Below are positions 24,301 to 35,718 of a stretch of 64,000 nucleotides of DNA, one piece after another. Position numbers and translations under genes: made by a program. Origin of the DNA: Cannabis sativa. Taxonomy: Eukaryota; Streptophyta; Magnoliopsida; Rosales; Cannabaceae. Within the stretch, counting starts at the first letter, position 1. Every line of letters starts with the position of its first letter. The notes beneath the pieces are model-generated. The model saw only the letters and a program-made list of their open reading frames with translations, did not search any database and was not told the DNA's origin. Where the stretch lies: contig NC_083601.1 in NCBI RefSeq assembly GCF_029168945.1, positions 71,475,595 through 71,539,594 on the forward strand. Reading direction: 5' to 3'.

Positions 24301-26190
24301 TGTTGGATATTATTTTACCAGGATCTTAGATCTACTCACAAGTATGTTGTTTAACACCCTAAATATGAACTTTCTAAACCGATAAAATAAACACATATAA
24401 AGTTAAGAAAACCTTACATTGATGCAGCGAAATTAATGTCTCCTTCCACTCAGATCTCTAACCCTTGTATCCTTTCTGTTGCAGAGTATTATCAAGATCT
24501 GAGCCTGAATGTCCTTCTCTTTGAGTTTGATCCTTCACAGTCTTCCAATCTATGATTGAGTTACTGCTTGCTCTGTGTGGGCAGTCACTCTTTCACTAGG
24601 GTCGAAATATAGAAGAAGAAAAGAGAAGAGAGGGGTTCGACCAAGGTAAAGAAAAGGGAAGGCTCAGTTTTCTGAAGAGAGAATTTTCTGTCAGAAAAGG
24701 TTATGAAAGCATGTATTTTGATTGAGCCATCACTCTCTATTTATAGGCAACTACTAGGTTTAGGTTAGGAATTATTTGGCATTAAAATAATGAAAATATC
24801 AATTTGAAATTCCACAATAAGTGGCCGGCCAAGGTGTATAGAATGGGCCCCACTTGATTTTGCAATTTTAACAAATTTTATTTCTATTTTCTAAAAAACG
24901 CCAATTTTCCAATTCTAACCATTTGAATGCCAAAACTAATTATTTAATAACTAAAATAGATTATTAAATAATATTGTCATTTAATTTAATTATTAGCTAG
25001 ACATATAAAGTCCATTAATAAATAAATAAACCTAGAATCTCTTTTCTTTACAATTTCACCCCTGCTTAGTGAAAATTCACAAATTAGACGTAGTCTAACT
25101 TTAGACTTATAATTGATCAATCACGAATCAATTAATGAGTCTTACAAGCAGAATGTTCTCAACTAGAATGGGGACCATGGATCTATATGCTGAGCTTCCA
25201 ATAAGTGAACCGAATTTACCAAGTAAATTCCTACTTATTAATTCTTCGTTGAATCCACTCTTAGAACTTAGAATTGCACTCTCAGACTTATATAGAGCAT
25301 ATTATATGTTCCACAATATAGATATGCTATCTCATTTAACCATTGTTATAATCTTATTGTGATTTAAACATCCTCTATATAGATGTTTTACATCGAGATG
25401 GGATAATTTTACCGTTCTCACCCCTCAATGTATTTTGCCCCTTAAAACACTTAGCTACCTGTAAATGGTGTTTAGTGATCTAAAAATTAGTCAGTTAAAC
25501 AAGAGCTTATCCATTTACTTCTATTTGCTAAGCTCGCAGGGAATCATCACTTGACTTCTATACACCAGTAGAAGCTATAGATTCCATATTTATGTTAAGC
25601 ACTCCCACTCAATCATACTATCATGTTCCCAAAATATACGTATCACCCTCACCCAAAAGTAGGCTTAACTAATAAATCAAAGAACATGAATAGTACTCCT
25701 GAGTTGAGCCTAAGCATATCAGGATTTAGATTCTTTTAATCTTAAGATCAACTACTGATATTGACTTGGAAAGATATATAATGGTAAGTTTGTAATATCT
25801 TAACTTAGTTGCAATATCGGTCCAGTCCAATGTATACTCCATACATTCGAAACTAGTATACTTTACTAATGTCCTGGAAAGAACATAACACTTACTCCAA
25901 GTGTAAGTACACATCATCGCTGATTATCACATTAGTGTAAATCCAAAACACTGATGAAACAGGGACTTAGTCTTTTGATTCATATGATCACAATCACATT
26001 CCACTGTGTTGACGATACTGTAATTGTGAATAAATATATGATCTGGATTTAACTGATTTTGTGTATAAAAGTAATAAACATATTAAACAATGAGCATGTA
26101 AAATTCATGCAAACATAAATCTCTTCAAATTTCTTATATTGATAACTAATCAGATTGTAAAGAGTTTTATTTAGGGCATAAAACCCAACA
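24301..26190 (-). repeat. CB 3' LTR (1890 bp)
   Basis: From tgttggatattatttt to ..aaacccaaca, complete. Its right neighbour is the inverted purine tract aactcccacttgg. The first 0.4 kb matches 41472-41890 and the last 0.8 kb matches 48824-49625, so those two pieces are what remains of its partner LTR. Confidence 0.92.
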
Positions 26191-27272
26191 AACTCCCACT
26201 TGGACTAATATAAAACAAAGTGTGCAAATAGGTCAATCTATTGTCTTGATCTTCAGATCAAGTGTATTATATTTGAATCCACCCAAACTTTGGAATCCAG
26301 TTCATAAATACACTTATGAAACATCCTTTACTATATGCTTTACTCATCAAGGCATACTGAAATCTTTACTGTTTAAAAGTACATCCGACTTAAAAGAAGA
26401 CATATCTCTCATATTTTAATATATGTAATTGAGATAATACAGTGTAGACTTTTCTTCAGTATATAACTTTCTTGATATTTTCAAATTTACAAAGTTATAA
26501 TTCTTCTCTAGTAGAGCTTGAATTATTATAGAATAACTCCTCCACCCCCAAAGTAAGCACCATCTCAAGAATTTCGAAATGAGTTGGTGAGATACAAGGA
26601 CAACTGATACACAGTTCCTTAATATCTAACATATAGATCACTTTCATAAACCTTTCTTGAATATTTTCTAATGTTCCTTATTTGATTACATCTCAGATAG
26701 CTCCCACTCAATAGCAGATGTCTGGTTAAATAATACTTTTAACCTCTTATTGTTTGGAGAGTTACCTAGTTGTGGCTTTTGTATTAGTCTAAAACTTTAA
26801 GTTAAGACTAAGTCATCAACATAGCAGACTAGTATTTGAAGTGAAAAATACATGCCAGAGATTACGTAATCAAAATTAAAGATACCATAAAATTTTATGA
26901 GGATTAAGAATTCTTTGTTCAAGTCATTCGAATAGACTGAACTAGAGTTCTTTATCTTATTCTCATAATTCTGATAAGTTATACCTATCCATGTGTATGG
27001 TTAGATTTGCTTTTCAGTAGTGTTCTTAAGTACCTATCACAAGTATCAACCTGATGAAGATGGGAATAGAATTTTAAAATTCTCCCACTCAATTAAGGTA
27101 GTGTGAAACTTTATCAAAGAACTTTTATGGGTATCAAACTTTTACTACAATAGTAAAACTAAATGGAACATACAATCAAGATCAAGGATTTATATTGATA
27201 ATAGCTAAGTCATTATATTACTTCCATGTTTAAAGAAAATATGTGTTACATAGGGAATTGTGGAATAGACTC
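26191..27272 (-). pseudogene. pol: CB fossil pol, 3' part
   Basis: Collinear at a distance with the fossil pol of CD and CC: the glycine-rich box remnant (ccaccccc near 26549) and the RT/RNase H border remnant near 26690-26760 are recognisable. No open frame survives. It is interrupted at 27272 by S1 and resumes at 36154. Confidence 0.65.
27268..27272. repeat. S1 target site duplication, left copy
   Basis: gactc, repeated perfectly at 36149-36153. Confidence 0.93.
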
Positions 27273-27512
27273 TGTTAACTCAAACTTTTCGATCTCCTTG
27301 TTTTGATGATTAACAAATATTTGATTATTATTTGTTACTAATGATTTATTGATTTTGTAGCAAATTTAAAAGAGAAAATAAATATTTTTGGTATTTTTAC
27401 CAAACTTTTGAAAGCAACACTAAATAGATTCAACAAGCATATCAAGAGTAAAAGATTCATCAAGGGATCAACAACTCAAGACCCTATTCAAAAGAGGTCT
27501 TCAAAACCCCAA

Positions 27513-27579
27513 AGTCAAAAAGTCAACCCGAAAGTCAAAGTCAAAGTCAAAGTCAAGGTCAACTCTCGGGAAAAGTCAA
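27513..27579 (-). promoter_or_regulatory. Cluster of eight W-box-like elements in S1 U3
   Basis: RGTCAA occurs eight times in 67 bp, four of them in direct 6-bp tandem; on the minus strand this is TTGACY, the WRKY transcription factor site. The cluster lies 240 bp into U3, where enhancers of copia LTRs are usually found. Function is inferred from the motif only. Confidence 0.5.
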
Positions 27580-27904
27580 CTTGGGATCAAAAACATGCAA
27601 ATCAAGTTAGGAGGCTCATCTACATCAAGACTACTCAAAATTAAATGGTATAAATCTACTTTAGTCTTGTTAAAGTTATTTGCATAGCACACTAAGTTTT
27701 TATAAATTTGAATTTTGGCCCATTGACTAACTTGTGCTACAAGTTTTCTCACACGATAGTTCAAAAAAAATTTTGATTGAATTTCTAAATTACATTTTGT
27801 TTAACTAAGAGAACAAAGTTGGAATTTCTGAAATCGGATAATCGAGTAAGAAGTTATGCGCGTTTAAGTCCCGAAAAATGGCACTTTTGCCTCTGGTCAG
27901 TCAT

Positions 27905-27981
27905 CCAGAATTCCGGATGGCAATCGGAAATCCGGTTGTAATCAATCCAAAATTCCGGTTCCCATCCGGACTTCCGGTTCA
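27905..27981. repeat. CCGG palindromic module in S1 LTR
   Basis: Five TTCCGG/CCGGA-type blocks in 77 bp separated by short spacers. The module is related to 34269-34303 in the same element and to blocks in the LTRs of G1, G2 and G3. Confidence 0.7.
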
Positions 27982-28750
27982 TGGCTGACCTCACCTCGGG
28001 AAAGGTGCTAACGGCTATTAACGGCTAGTTTTTTTATCAAACACTATATAAACTCGATTTTTCTTTCAAAAACAAGTTGGTTGAGCATTTATTACATATA
28101 TCTAACCTATCTAAGTGAGATTAAGGAGCTTCTAAGTTTGAAATCCAAACCAACACTTTTCACACACTTTGAGCCAAAATTTGATTTTATTCATCTTAAG
28201 TGTGCTTGCTTTTCACTCTAGGTTTCCATTGTATCATCATATTTCTAGAGTGATTTTAGCTTGTATATCAAACACATTTCCATATTGTGATTGAGGAGAG
28301 GTTGGCACCGGTTTTGTAAACAACCCGGTAATAGTGAGATTGACACTTTAACAATCCGAGAAAGAGGTTAATAGTCCTCGGGGGTGCGAAACTATTGTAA
28401 GAGGTTTGGAAATACCTTGGTGAAAATTTCGCGGTTGTAAGGGTTAGTCAAGCCCGTTAACTTAGCTCGATATTGGAACTCAAAGCTAGGTCCATAGCTT
28501 TGAAGACCAAGGACGTAGGTGGCATAGCTCTACCGAACCTTGTAAAAATCGAGAGTTTGCATTTTCTAATCCTTAAACTCTTTACTTTACAAGCTTAATT
28601 ATTTGTCTTGATATATTGTTTGCCATACTACTTGCGTTTACTTGATTAATTGACTAATTGCATAATTTTGTGTTAAAAGTTTTAATTTTCCGAAATTAGT
28701 TTAAATTTCCAATTCACCCCCCTCTTGGAAACATATCTTGGGCTAACAAT

Positions 28751-28762
28751 TGGTATCAGAGC
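28751..28762 (+). other. S1 primer binding site (initiator tRNA-Met)
   Basis: TGGTATCAGAGC two bases after the 5' LTR, a perfect initiator-Met site. Confidence 0.92.
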
Positions 28763-28802
28763 AAGGGCTCAAATTATTTGATTAGATTTCACAATCTAGA
28801 GC

Positions 28803-30461
28803 ATGGCGTTTCCAAGTAATTTACAAAATAACATGTTAGAAGGTTTTAGCACAAATAGAGCACCATACTTCAATGGAGTAGATTTTCCTTATTGGAAAAT
28901 TAGAATGGAAACTTACCTTCAATCTATTGACTATGATTTGTGGCATATTGTGTCTAGTGGTCCTTATGTTGCTAAACATGTCATAAATGGTGTTGAAGTA
29001 ATTAAGACTTATGAAGCATATGATGAAAATGATAAGAAAATGCTTTCAAAAAATGCTAAAGCTAAATATGCTCTTATATGTGGTTTGGATAGAGATATTT
29101 TTAAAAATATTGAACAAGCCTCTACCGCTTATGATATGTGGAAAATGCTTGAAGTTACTCATCAAGGAACTAGTGCTATGAAGGAAACTAAAATTCAAAT
29201 TTATTCCATTCAATATGAGAACTTTAAGATGAAATCGGATGAAACCATTGCTAATATGTATACTCGCTTCACTACAATTACTAATGGTTTGAACTCTCTT
29301 GGCAAGGTACTTACTCAAAAGGATATGGTGACCAAGATTTTGAGAAGTCTCACCAAGGCTTATCAAGGAAAGGTGGTTGCCATTCAAGAAGCCAAGGATC
29401 TCTCAACACTTCCCTTGGAAGAACTAATTGGCTCACTCATGAACCATGAAATTTTCATGAGTGCTCAAGAAGAAGAGGAAGTTGAGAAGAAAAAGAAGAC
29501 TATTGCATTCAAGTCTTCCTCCTCCCATGCCATTAGTGAAGAAGATGAGGAAAGCTTATGTAGTGACATGGAGGACTTGGCACTCTTCTCTAAGAAATAC
29601 AAAAAGTTCATGAAATTCAAAAAGAACTTTGGGAAGAAGCCACAAAGAGGGAGTGACTCAAAAGAAAGAAAAAGCAAAGATGATCCACCAATTTGCTTTG
29701 AGTGCAAGAAGCCCGGACATATGAAGATAGATTGTCCAATGAGAAAGAAGAACAAATACAAAGGAATGGCAATGTTGGCGGATTGGCTCAATAGTGACGA
29801 AGAGGACTCCGAAGAAGAAGGAAAGAATGAAGTGGCAAACATGTGCATGATGGCACTTGATGATGGGGTAAGCATTTCTAACCAAAATGATTGTGATAGC
29901 GAAAATGATGATGATAACTTACATATGTCATATGATGAGTTGTCTAATTCATTTAAGGAACTATTTGATGATTTTGGTAAATTGCTTGTCAAAAACCAAA
30001 CCCTTAGAGAGAAGACCAACATGCTTTTAAAAGAAATTGAGATTTTGAAAATAAATGAAAAAGAACTTATAGCTAAATCTCAATGTGCTACATGTGCTTC
30101 ACATAAGAAAGAAATTATTGATTTGAAAGCCCATGTGAGAAGCCTAAAAAATGACATATATACTTTCACTAGAGGTAAGGAAGGCTATGATCTCATGGTG
30201 GGAAACCAATCATGTGGTCTTTCAAAAAATGGTATTGGTTATGATCCTAGTAAGAAACAAAAATTTTTGAGAAACTTTTTTGTGAAATCATCTAGTCTAC
30301 CTTACTTTACATGCACATATTGTAACCGAGATGGTCATACTATTTCCTATTGTCATGTAAAGAAATTTGCATATCTAGGCAAGACTAAATGGGTACCAAA
30401 GGGTTCTAGAACTAACATGAATGGACCCAAAGTTATATGGGTACCAAAAGCCAACAAATGA
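28803..30461 (+). CDS. gag: S1 Gag, SIRE type, 552 residues
   Basis: Intact from ATG at 28803, 40 bp after the primer site, to TGA at 30459-30461. The N-terminal 230 residues match the copia Gag fold (NGVDFPYWKIRMETYL near 25-40; later TRFTTITNGLNSLGK). An acidic/lysine-rich linker follows, then a zinc knuckle C298-x2-C301-x4-H306-x4-C311, a predicted coiled coil at about 375-425, and a second knuckle C504-x2-C507-x4-H512-x4-C517 near the end. Gag would form the particle and bind element RNA. The long two-knuckle form is usual for SIRE elements. No lesions were seen. Confidence 0.94.
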   Translation: MAFPSNLQNNMLEGFSTNRAPYFNGVDFPYWKIRMETYLQSIDYDLWHIVSSGPYVAKHVINGVEVIKTYEAYDENDKKMLSKNAKAKYALICGLDRDIFKNIEQASTAYDMWKMLEVTHQGTSAMKETKIQIYSIQYENFKMKSDETIANMYTRFTTITNGLNSLGKVLTQKDMVTKILRSLTKAYQGKVVAIQEAKDLSTLPLEELIGSLMNHEIFMSAQEEEEVEKKKKTIAFKSSSSHAISEEDEESLCSDMEDLALFSKKYKKFMKFKKNFGKKPQRGSDSKERKSKDDPPICFECKKPGHMKIDCPMRKKNKYKGMAMLADWLNSDEEDSEEEGKNEVANMCMMALDDGVSISNQNDCDSENDDDNLHMSYDELSNSFKELFDDFGKLLVKNQTLREKTNMLLKEIEILKINEKELIAKSQCATCASHKKEIIDLKAHVRSLKNDIYTFTRGKEGYDLMVGNQSCGLSKNGIGYDPSKKQKFLRNFFVKSSSLPYFTCTYCNRDGHTISYCHVKKFAYLGKTKWVPKGSRTNMNGPKVIWVPKANK

Positions 30462-30475
30462 ACTTGTTTTTGTAG

Positions 30476-33400
30476 GAATCAACAAGAAAGAGCCAAAGCT
30501 TATGGTTCTTGGATAGTGGATGTTCAAAGCATATGACCGGTGATCCATCAAGATTTTCAAGCTTTAAAAGCAAGGAAAGTGACTTTGTCACTTTTGGAGA
30601 CAATTCAAAAGGAAAAATCTTGGGCATTGGTGATATCGGTAACATATACTCTCCATGTATTAAAAATGTGCTTCTTGTTGATAATCTTAAACATAACTTG
30701 CTTAGTATTAGTCAATTATGTGATATAGGTTTTCGTGTTGTGTTTGAATCCTCAAAATGCTGCATTGAAAATGTTTCAACCAATGAAGTTATTTTCCTTG
30801 GAGTAAGGAAGGATAATGTGTATGTTATTGATGTTGATTCTTTTGATAGTAAAAATAAATGTTTAACCGTTATGAATGATAATTCTTGGTTGTGGCATAG
30901 AAGATTAGGACATGCTAGTATGGATTCTATTTCAAAATTGGTTAGAAAAGATCTTGTTATTGGTTTGCCATCTATTCCGTTTGTTAAAGATAAACTTTGT
31001 GATGCATGCCAATTTGGAAAACAAATTAAAACATCTTTTCATTCCAAGAAAGAAATTTCAACTACTAGACCTTTGCCATTGCTTCATATTGATTTATTTG
31101 GTCCTTCTAGAATTGCTAGTCTTGGTGGTAAATACTATGCATTTGTAATTGTTGATGATTTTTCAAGATTTACTTGGGTTATTTTCTTGACTCTTAAAAG
31201 TGATGTTTTGGAAAACTTTGTCAAATTTTGTAAAAATGTGCAAAATGAAAAAGGATCTTCTATTACCTCCGTTAGGAGTGACCATGGTGGTGAGTTTGAC
31301 AATGATGCCTTAGAATTGTTTTGTGATGATCATGGTTTTAACCATAACTTTTCGGCACTAAGAACTCCACAACAAAATGGAGTTGTCGAAAGGAAGAATA
31401 GAACAATTCAAGAAATGGCTAGGTCAATGCTAAATGAAATTTCATTACCAAAATATTTTTGGGTCGAGGCCGTCAATACCTCTTGCTATATTTTGAATCG
31501 TGTTTTCATTAGGCCCAACATGAATAAAACCCCTTATGAGCTTTGGAAAGGAAGAAAACCCAACATTGGCTATTTTAAAGTTTTTGGATGCAAATGTTAC
31601 ATTTTAAACACCAAGGACAACCTTGGAAAATTTGATGCTAAATCCGATGTTGGAATTTTTATAGGGTATTCAACACATAGTAAAGCTTATAGAATTTATA
31701 ACAAAAGAACTAATGTTGTTGAAGAATCTATTCATGTTGCTTTTGATGAGACTAACCCGCCTACAAGCAAAAGTTTAGATGATGATGTTGTAGGTTTGGG
31801 AGATGAGGTTCAAAATCTCGAAATTGGAGAGACTTCCAATGCTCCTTCACAAACTCCCAAAGAGGAACCACCCGTGGAAAAGGTAAATGAAAGCCAAGGT
31901 ATGAACTGTAACCTTCCACATGAGTGGAAATTCAAAAGTGCTCATCCTATAGACCAAATTCTAGGTGATCCTTCTCAAGGTGTCACTACTAGAAACTCCC
32001 TTAGAAACTTGTGTAATTTCATTGCTTTTATTTCTCAAATTGAACCAAAGAATTTTAAAGAGGCCGAAGTTGATGAATTTTGGCTTCTAGCTATGCAAGA
32101 AGAAATAAATCAATTTATAAGAAATAATGTTTGGGAGTTAGTTCCAAGACCGTCACATCAATCGGTGATTGGAACAAAATGGGTCTATAGAAATAAGGTA
32201 GATGAGCATGGGGTCATTGTGCGTAACAAGGCTAGATTAGTGGCCCAAGGTTACAATCAAGAAGAAGGAATTGATTATGAGGAAACCTTTGCCCCGGTAG
32301 CAAGACTTGAGTCCATTAGAATGTTGTTAGCTTTTGCATGCCACAAGAATTTTATCTTGTATCAAATGGATGTAAAAAGCGCATTCTTAAATGGGTACAT
32401 TATGGAAGAGGTTTATGTCTCTCAACCACCCGGTTTTCAAAATCATAAATACCTTAACCATGTTTACAAATGGAAAAAGGCTTTATATGGTTTAAAGCAA
32501 GCTCCTAGAGCTTGGTATGAAAGATTAAGCACTTTTCTTATTTCAAATGGTTTTTCAATGGGTAAAGCGGATAATACACTTTTTATAAAAAGAAAATCCA
32601 AAGACATTATTATAGTACAAATTTATGTTGATGATATTATTTTTGGTGCTACTAATGATGCTGTTTGTGAAGAATTTTCTAAGTGTATGCATAGTGAGTT
32701 TGAGATGAGCATGATGGGAGAACTCAACTTTTTTCTTGGACTTCAAATCAAGCAACAAAAGGATGGCATATTCATAGGTCAAACTAAGTACATTAAGGAT
32801 CTTCTTCAAAAGTTTGACTTGGAAAATGCAAAGTCCATGAATACACCCATGAGCACATCCATAAAGATCGACAAAGATGAAAGCGGTAAAAATGTAGACA
32901 TCACCAAGTATCGAGGTATGATTGGCTCTTTATTATATTTAACCGCTAGGAGACCGGATATTTTGTTTAGTGTTGGTCTTTGTGCTAGGTACCAATCTTG
33001 TCCTAAAGAATCCCACTTGAGTGCCGTTAAGAGAATATTTAGATACTTGATAGGCACAATGAATCTAGGACTTTGGTACCCCAAGAACTCAAACTTTGAA
33101 ATAGTTAGCTACTCGGATGCCGACTTTGCCGGTTGTAAGACGGATAGAAAAAGTACTAGTGGAACTTGTCACTTTCTAGGAAATTCCTTAGTGTCATGGT
33201 TTAGCAAGAAACAAAACTCGGTAGCTCTATCCACAACCGAAGCCGAATATATAGCTGCGGGTAGTTGTTGTGCACAAATACTTTGGATGAAACAAACTCT
33301 TAAGGATTTTGATATTGATTTTGAATGTACACCCATAAAGTGTGATAACACTAGTGCCATTAACCTCTCTAAGAATCCAATATTGCATTCTAGAGCCAAA

Positions 33401-33574
33401 CATATTGACATAAGGCACCACTTCCTTAGAGATCATATCCAAAGAGGTGATATTATGCTAGACTTTGTAAGCACCGAATTCCAATTAGCGGATATATTCA
33501 CCAAGCTTCTTAATGATGAGAGATTTAGTTTCATTAGAAGAGAGCTAGGCATGACCAACTTAAATGAAATATAA
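30476..33574 (+). CDS. pol: S1 Pol: protease, integrase, RT, RNase H
   Basis: Open from just after a TAG at 30473-30475 to TAA at 33572-33574, in a different frame from gag. No ATG precedes the protease box, so expression depends on gag. Numbering from the codon at 30509: protease DSG at 2-4; HHCC pre-integrase domain at about 129-168; integrase D195, D258 and E294 with the exact D-x35-E spacing; reverse transcriptase with YVDD near 706-709; RNase H with acidic residues near 870, 912 and 946. This PR-INT-RT-RH order defines Ty1/copia. All catalytic residues are present, so the protein could work if made. Confidence 0.93.
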   Translation, partial: ESTRKSQSLWFLDSGCSKHMTGDPSRFSSFKSKESDFVTFGDNSKGKILGIGDIGNIYSPCIKNVLLVDNLKHNLLSISQLCDIGFRVVFESSKCCIENVSTNEVIFLGVRKDNVYVIDVDSFDSKNKCLTVMNDNSWLWHRRLGHASMDSISKLVRKDLVIGLPSIPFVKDKLCDACQFGKQIKTSFHSKKEISTTRPLPLLHIDLFGPSRIASLGGKYYAFVIVDDFSRFTWVIFLTLKSDVLENFVKFCKNVQNEKGSSITSVRSDHGGEFDNDALELFCDDHGFNHNFSALRTPQQNGVVERKNRTIQEMARSMLNEISLPKYFWVEAVNTSCYILNRVFIRPNMNKTPYELWKGRKPNIGYFKVFGCKCYILNTKDNLGKFDAKSDVGIFIGYSTHSKAYRIYNKRTNVVEESIHVAFDETNPPTSKSLDDDVVGLGDEVQNLEIGETSNAPSQTPKEEPPVEKVNESQGMNCNLPHEWKFKSAHPIDQILGDPSQGVTTRNSLRNLCNFIAFISQIEPKNFKEAEVDEFWLLAMQEEINQFIRNNVWELVPRPSHQSVIGTKWVYRNKVDEHGVIVRNKARLVAQGYNQEEGIDYEETFAPVARLESIRMLLAFACHKNFILYQMDVKSAFLNGYIMEEVYVSQPPGFQNHKYLNHVYKWKKALYGLKQAPRAWYERLSTFLISNGFSMGKADNTLFIKRKSKDIIIVQIYVDDIIFGATNDAVCEEFSKCMHSEFEMSMMGELNFFLGLQIKQQKDGIFIGQTKYIKDLLQKFDLENAKSMNTPMSTSIKIDKDESGKNVDITKYRGMIGSLLYLTARRPDILFSVGLCARYQSCPKESHLSAVKRIFRYLIGTMNLGLWYPKNSNFEIVSYSDADFAGCKTDRKSTSGTCHFLGNSLVSWFSKKQNSVALSTTEAEYIAAGSCCAQILWMKQTLKDFDIDFECTPIKCDNTSAINLSKNPILHSRAKHIDIRHHFLRDHIQRGDIMLDFVSTEFQLADIFTKLLNDERFSFIRRELGMTNLNEI

Positions 33575-34494
33575 GGTTGGTTAGCTATAAAAATTTCATA
33601 TCTCTTTACTTACTTATTTATGCATAATTGTTCCAAATATGATATTAATGAGATTTATATGCATATATGAGAAAGTTTATTGATACTTGACCTATATGAA
33701 CCATACTTGTTGAAAACTCAAGATTATAGGTCATAATGTGGATTTTTGGTGAACTTTGGACTTGTCTTTAAACAAGTGAACATGTGAATTTTTGCATATT
33801 TGATTTTCTTATGTGTCTATATGCTTGAATATGTGAAATTGAATGTATTTAGTATGCCTATAGGTTTATCTTGATTGAAATATGCATGAAACAAATTTTT
33901 GGTACCTCACTTGTTGAATTTTTAGATTTTTAGGCCTAAAAGAGTGTTTTTCGCCAAACTCTCTCATTTTTCAACATTTTTCGATTCCGTAAGTTTGTAC
34001 ACCTCACATTTTATTTTATAAAACTGCTGGAAAAAGAATTTTTCAATTTCGTTGCATAAAACTCATTTTTGGTACGGTTCTAGTTTTCTTGGCAATTTTC
34101 GAAAAACTTACCGTAAATCGTCATTTTTCATTATTTTTCAGATTTTCTTGTTTGAGCAATTTTGTTTTATCATATTAAAGGTATTAGAATTGGTTTGGGG
34201 TCATTTGGGTCAAAATTGGATTTTTAGCTCGTTTTTAGGGACTTTTTTTCTGGTCTGCTGCACCAACTGGAATTCCGGTTGTACCATCCGGAATTCCGGA
34301 TGGCGCAGGACCAGCAAAATGGGCTTTTTTGTCTTTTTAATGCGATCTTTTCCCTTTTTAAACCCTACCACCAAATTTTTCTTTCCCCATTCAGTTTTTT
34401 CAACCCTAATACAGCAGCCACTCCTCTCTTTTTCTCTAAAATTCTCTCTTTCAATTCCTCACTTTCATCTTCCAATAATTAAAAAAAAAGAGAA
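33575..34494 (+). other. S1 non-coding stretch between pol and third ORF
   Basis: About 0.9 kb, AT-rich, with no gene; frames such as 34052-34522 are weak. It contains the CCGG palindrome at 34269-34303. Its last 130 bp are rich in C and T with short A runs, like a plant 5' untranslated leader, so the third ORF may have its own promoter here. Confidence 0.6.
34269..34303. repeat. CCGGAATTCCGG module shared with G2 LTRs
   Basis: Thirty-five bases holding one GGAATTCCGG and one full CCGGAATTCCGG palindrome around GTTGTACCAT. G2 LTR positions 54815-54848 and 61856-61889 are identical except for one missing C. Confidence 0.9.
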
Positions 34495-35718
34495 GTGTGT
34501 TCTTCAATGGCTTCCTCATTAAGAGCTCCCAAGAGAATGGCTAGTGCAATTCAACAAAGGGAAATAAGGGCAAAAGCAAGGCAAGAACCCACTCTCTTCT
34601 TCAATGATGAAGATCACAACAAGTTTGTCAATGATTTCTCTTCTAGGAAGATTCTCAAAGGTAAAATTTGTGATCTCCCTAGCCTTGATTGTGTTGATTT
34701 TAGTCATCATTTTGATACCCTAGGATGGACATCTTTTATTCAAATTAATACTCCATTGTATCCTAGGCTAGTCCAAGGTTTTTATGCTTGCATTAAACCT
34801 ACCTTAGAACCTTTAGGTGTTAGAGGAACCCTTAGAGGAGTAGCTTTTGAACTCAATGTAGCATCTCTCAATGACATGTTAGGAGCACCAAATAGTGGCA
34901 TATTACTTGAACCCAAACTTTCTCTAAAAAATGATGCCATTTTTAACTTTGATGAGTGTTCTAGGAATATTTGTGGTGATGGCCCTTTTATTATGAGACC
35001 AAAAAGACACCAACTCACTTTAGAGGCTAAAATTCTCCACAAATTTATTGTTGCAAATCTTGCTCCTAGAAGTGGCCACCAAGATGAGATCAATTCCATT
35101 GATCAATTACTCATGCATCTCATCATAGCCAAAACTACACCCATCAACCTAGGCTATCTTATTTTAAAATTCATAATTGATGTGGACAAGCCTAATATGA
35201 TTAAGGCACTTCCTTTTGGTTTTCTTCTTAGCTACCTTTTTCCTCTCTTAGGAATTCCTACCCTACATGAAAAGAAAAATGATCCTACCTCTAGTGACAT
35301 TCTAGGATCCAAAACTTTCAAGGCTATGGGTTACAAATTCCTTAACAATGAATGGGTGTTCACACCAAAGAGAGGGCAAAGAATGCAAATTGATTTGGAG
35401 AGTGATGATGAGGAAATTAATTTGCCCGCAAGTGAAAGTGAAGAAGAAGAAGAAGAAGAAGAAATGCCTCCTCAAGCTCCTCCCATGCCTACTTTTCCCC
35501 AATTCAACCTTGAGGAAGCTTTTACTCGTCTTCACACTTCGGTTGACAACCAATTTCAAACCTTGAGGAATGATCTCAACTCACAACTCACCAACCTCAA
35601 CAATGACATCAACACCATGAGGAGTGACATGGTTCATGGGTTTGCAAATGTGCAAGAGGAGATGGCACAAATACATTTCCATATTGTGATTGAGGTGAGG
35701 TTGGCACCGGTTTTGTAA
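34495..35718 (+). CDS. S1 third ORF: putative plant transposon protein-like, C-terminus replaced by LTR
   Basis: 407 codons; a second ATG at 34507 (MASSLRAPKRM) is an equally good start. Residues about 65-240 (..LGWTSFIQINTPLYPRLVQGFY.., then VRGTLRG.. and LNDMLGAP..) resemble the putative plant transposon protein domain (Pfam Transposase_32 type) often carried by plant retroelements; its activity is unknown. An acidic run follows at about 302-324, then a Pro-rich piece and a helical, probably coiled-coil stretch at 340-390. From about residue 394 (35673) the frame reads 3' LTR sequence, so the true C-terminus is lost. SIRE elements commonly carry an extra gene in this place, usually called env-like; no signal peptide or membrane span is visible here. 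Confidence 0.7.
   Translation: MCSSMASSLRAPKRMASAIQQREIRAKARQEPTLFFNDEDHNKFVNDFSSRKILKGKICDLPSLDCVDFSHHFDTLGWTSFIQINTPLYPRLVQGFYACIKPTLEPLGVRGTLRGVAFELNVASLNDMLGAPNSGILLEPKLSLKNDAIFNFDECSRNICGDGPFIMRPKRHQLTLEAKILHKFIVANLAPRSGHQDEINSIDQLLMHLIIAKTTPINLGYLILKFIIDVDKPNMIKALPFGFLLSYLFPLLGIPTLHEKKNDPTSSDILGSKTFKAMGYKFLNNEWVFTPKRGQRMQIDLESDDEEINLPASESEEEEEEEEMPPQAPPMPTFPQFNLEEAFTRLHTSVDNQFQTLRNDLNSQLTNLNNDINTMRSDMVHGFANVQEEMAQIHFHIVIEVRLAPVL

Larger units (their letters stand above)
27273..28748 (+). repeat. S1 5' LTR (1476 bp)
   Basis: Begins TGTTAACTC and ends GGGCTAACA, with short inverted ends TGTTA/TAACA. The U3 part holds a GTCAA cluster (27513-27579) and a CCGG palindromic segment (27905-27981). 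An open frame at 27408-27644 is explained by the GTCAA repeats and is not a gene. Confidence 0.93.

Noticed and set aside
29465..30022. 185-codon minus-strand frame opposite S1 gag
   Set aside because: Ser/Phe-rich shadow of the Lys/Glu-rich gag linker; no independent signal.
34052..34522. 156-codon frame upstream of the S1 third ORF
   Set aside because: Phe-rich, overlaps the non-coding leader and the start of the real ORF in another frame.
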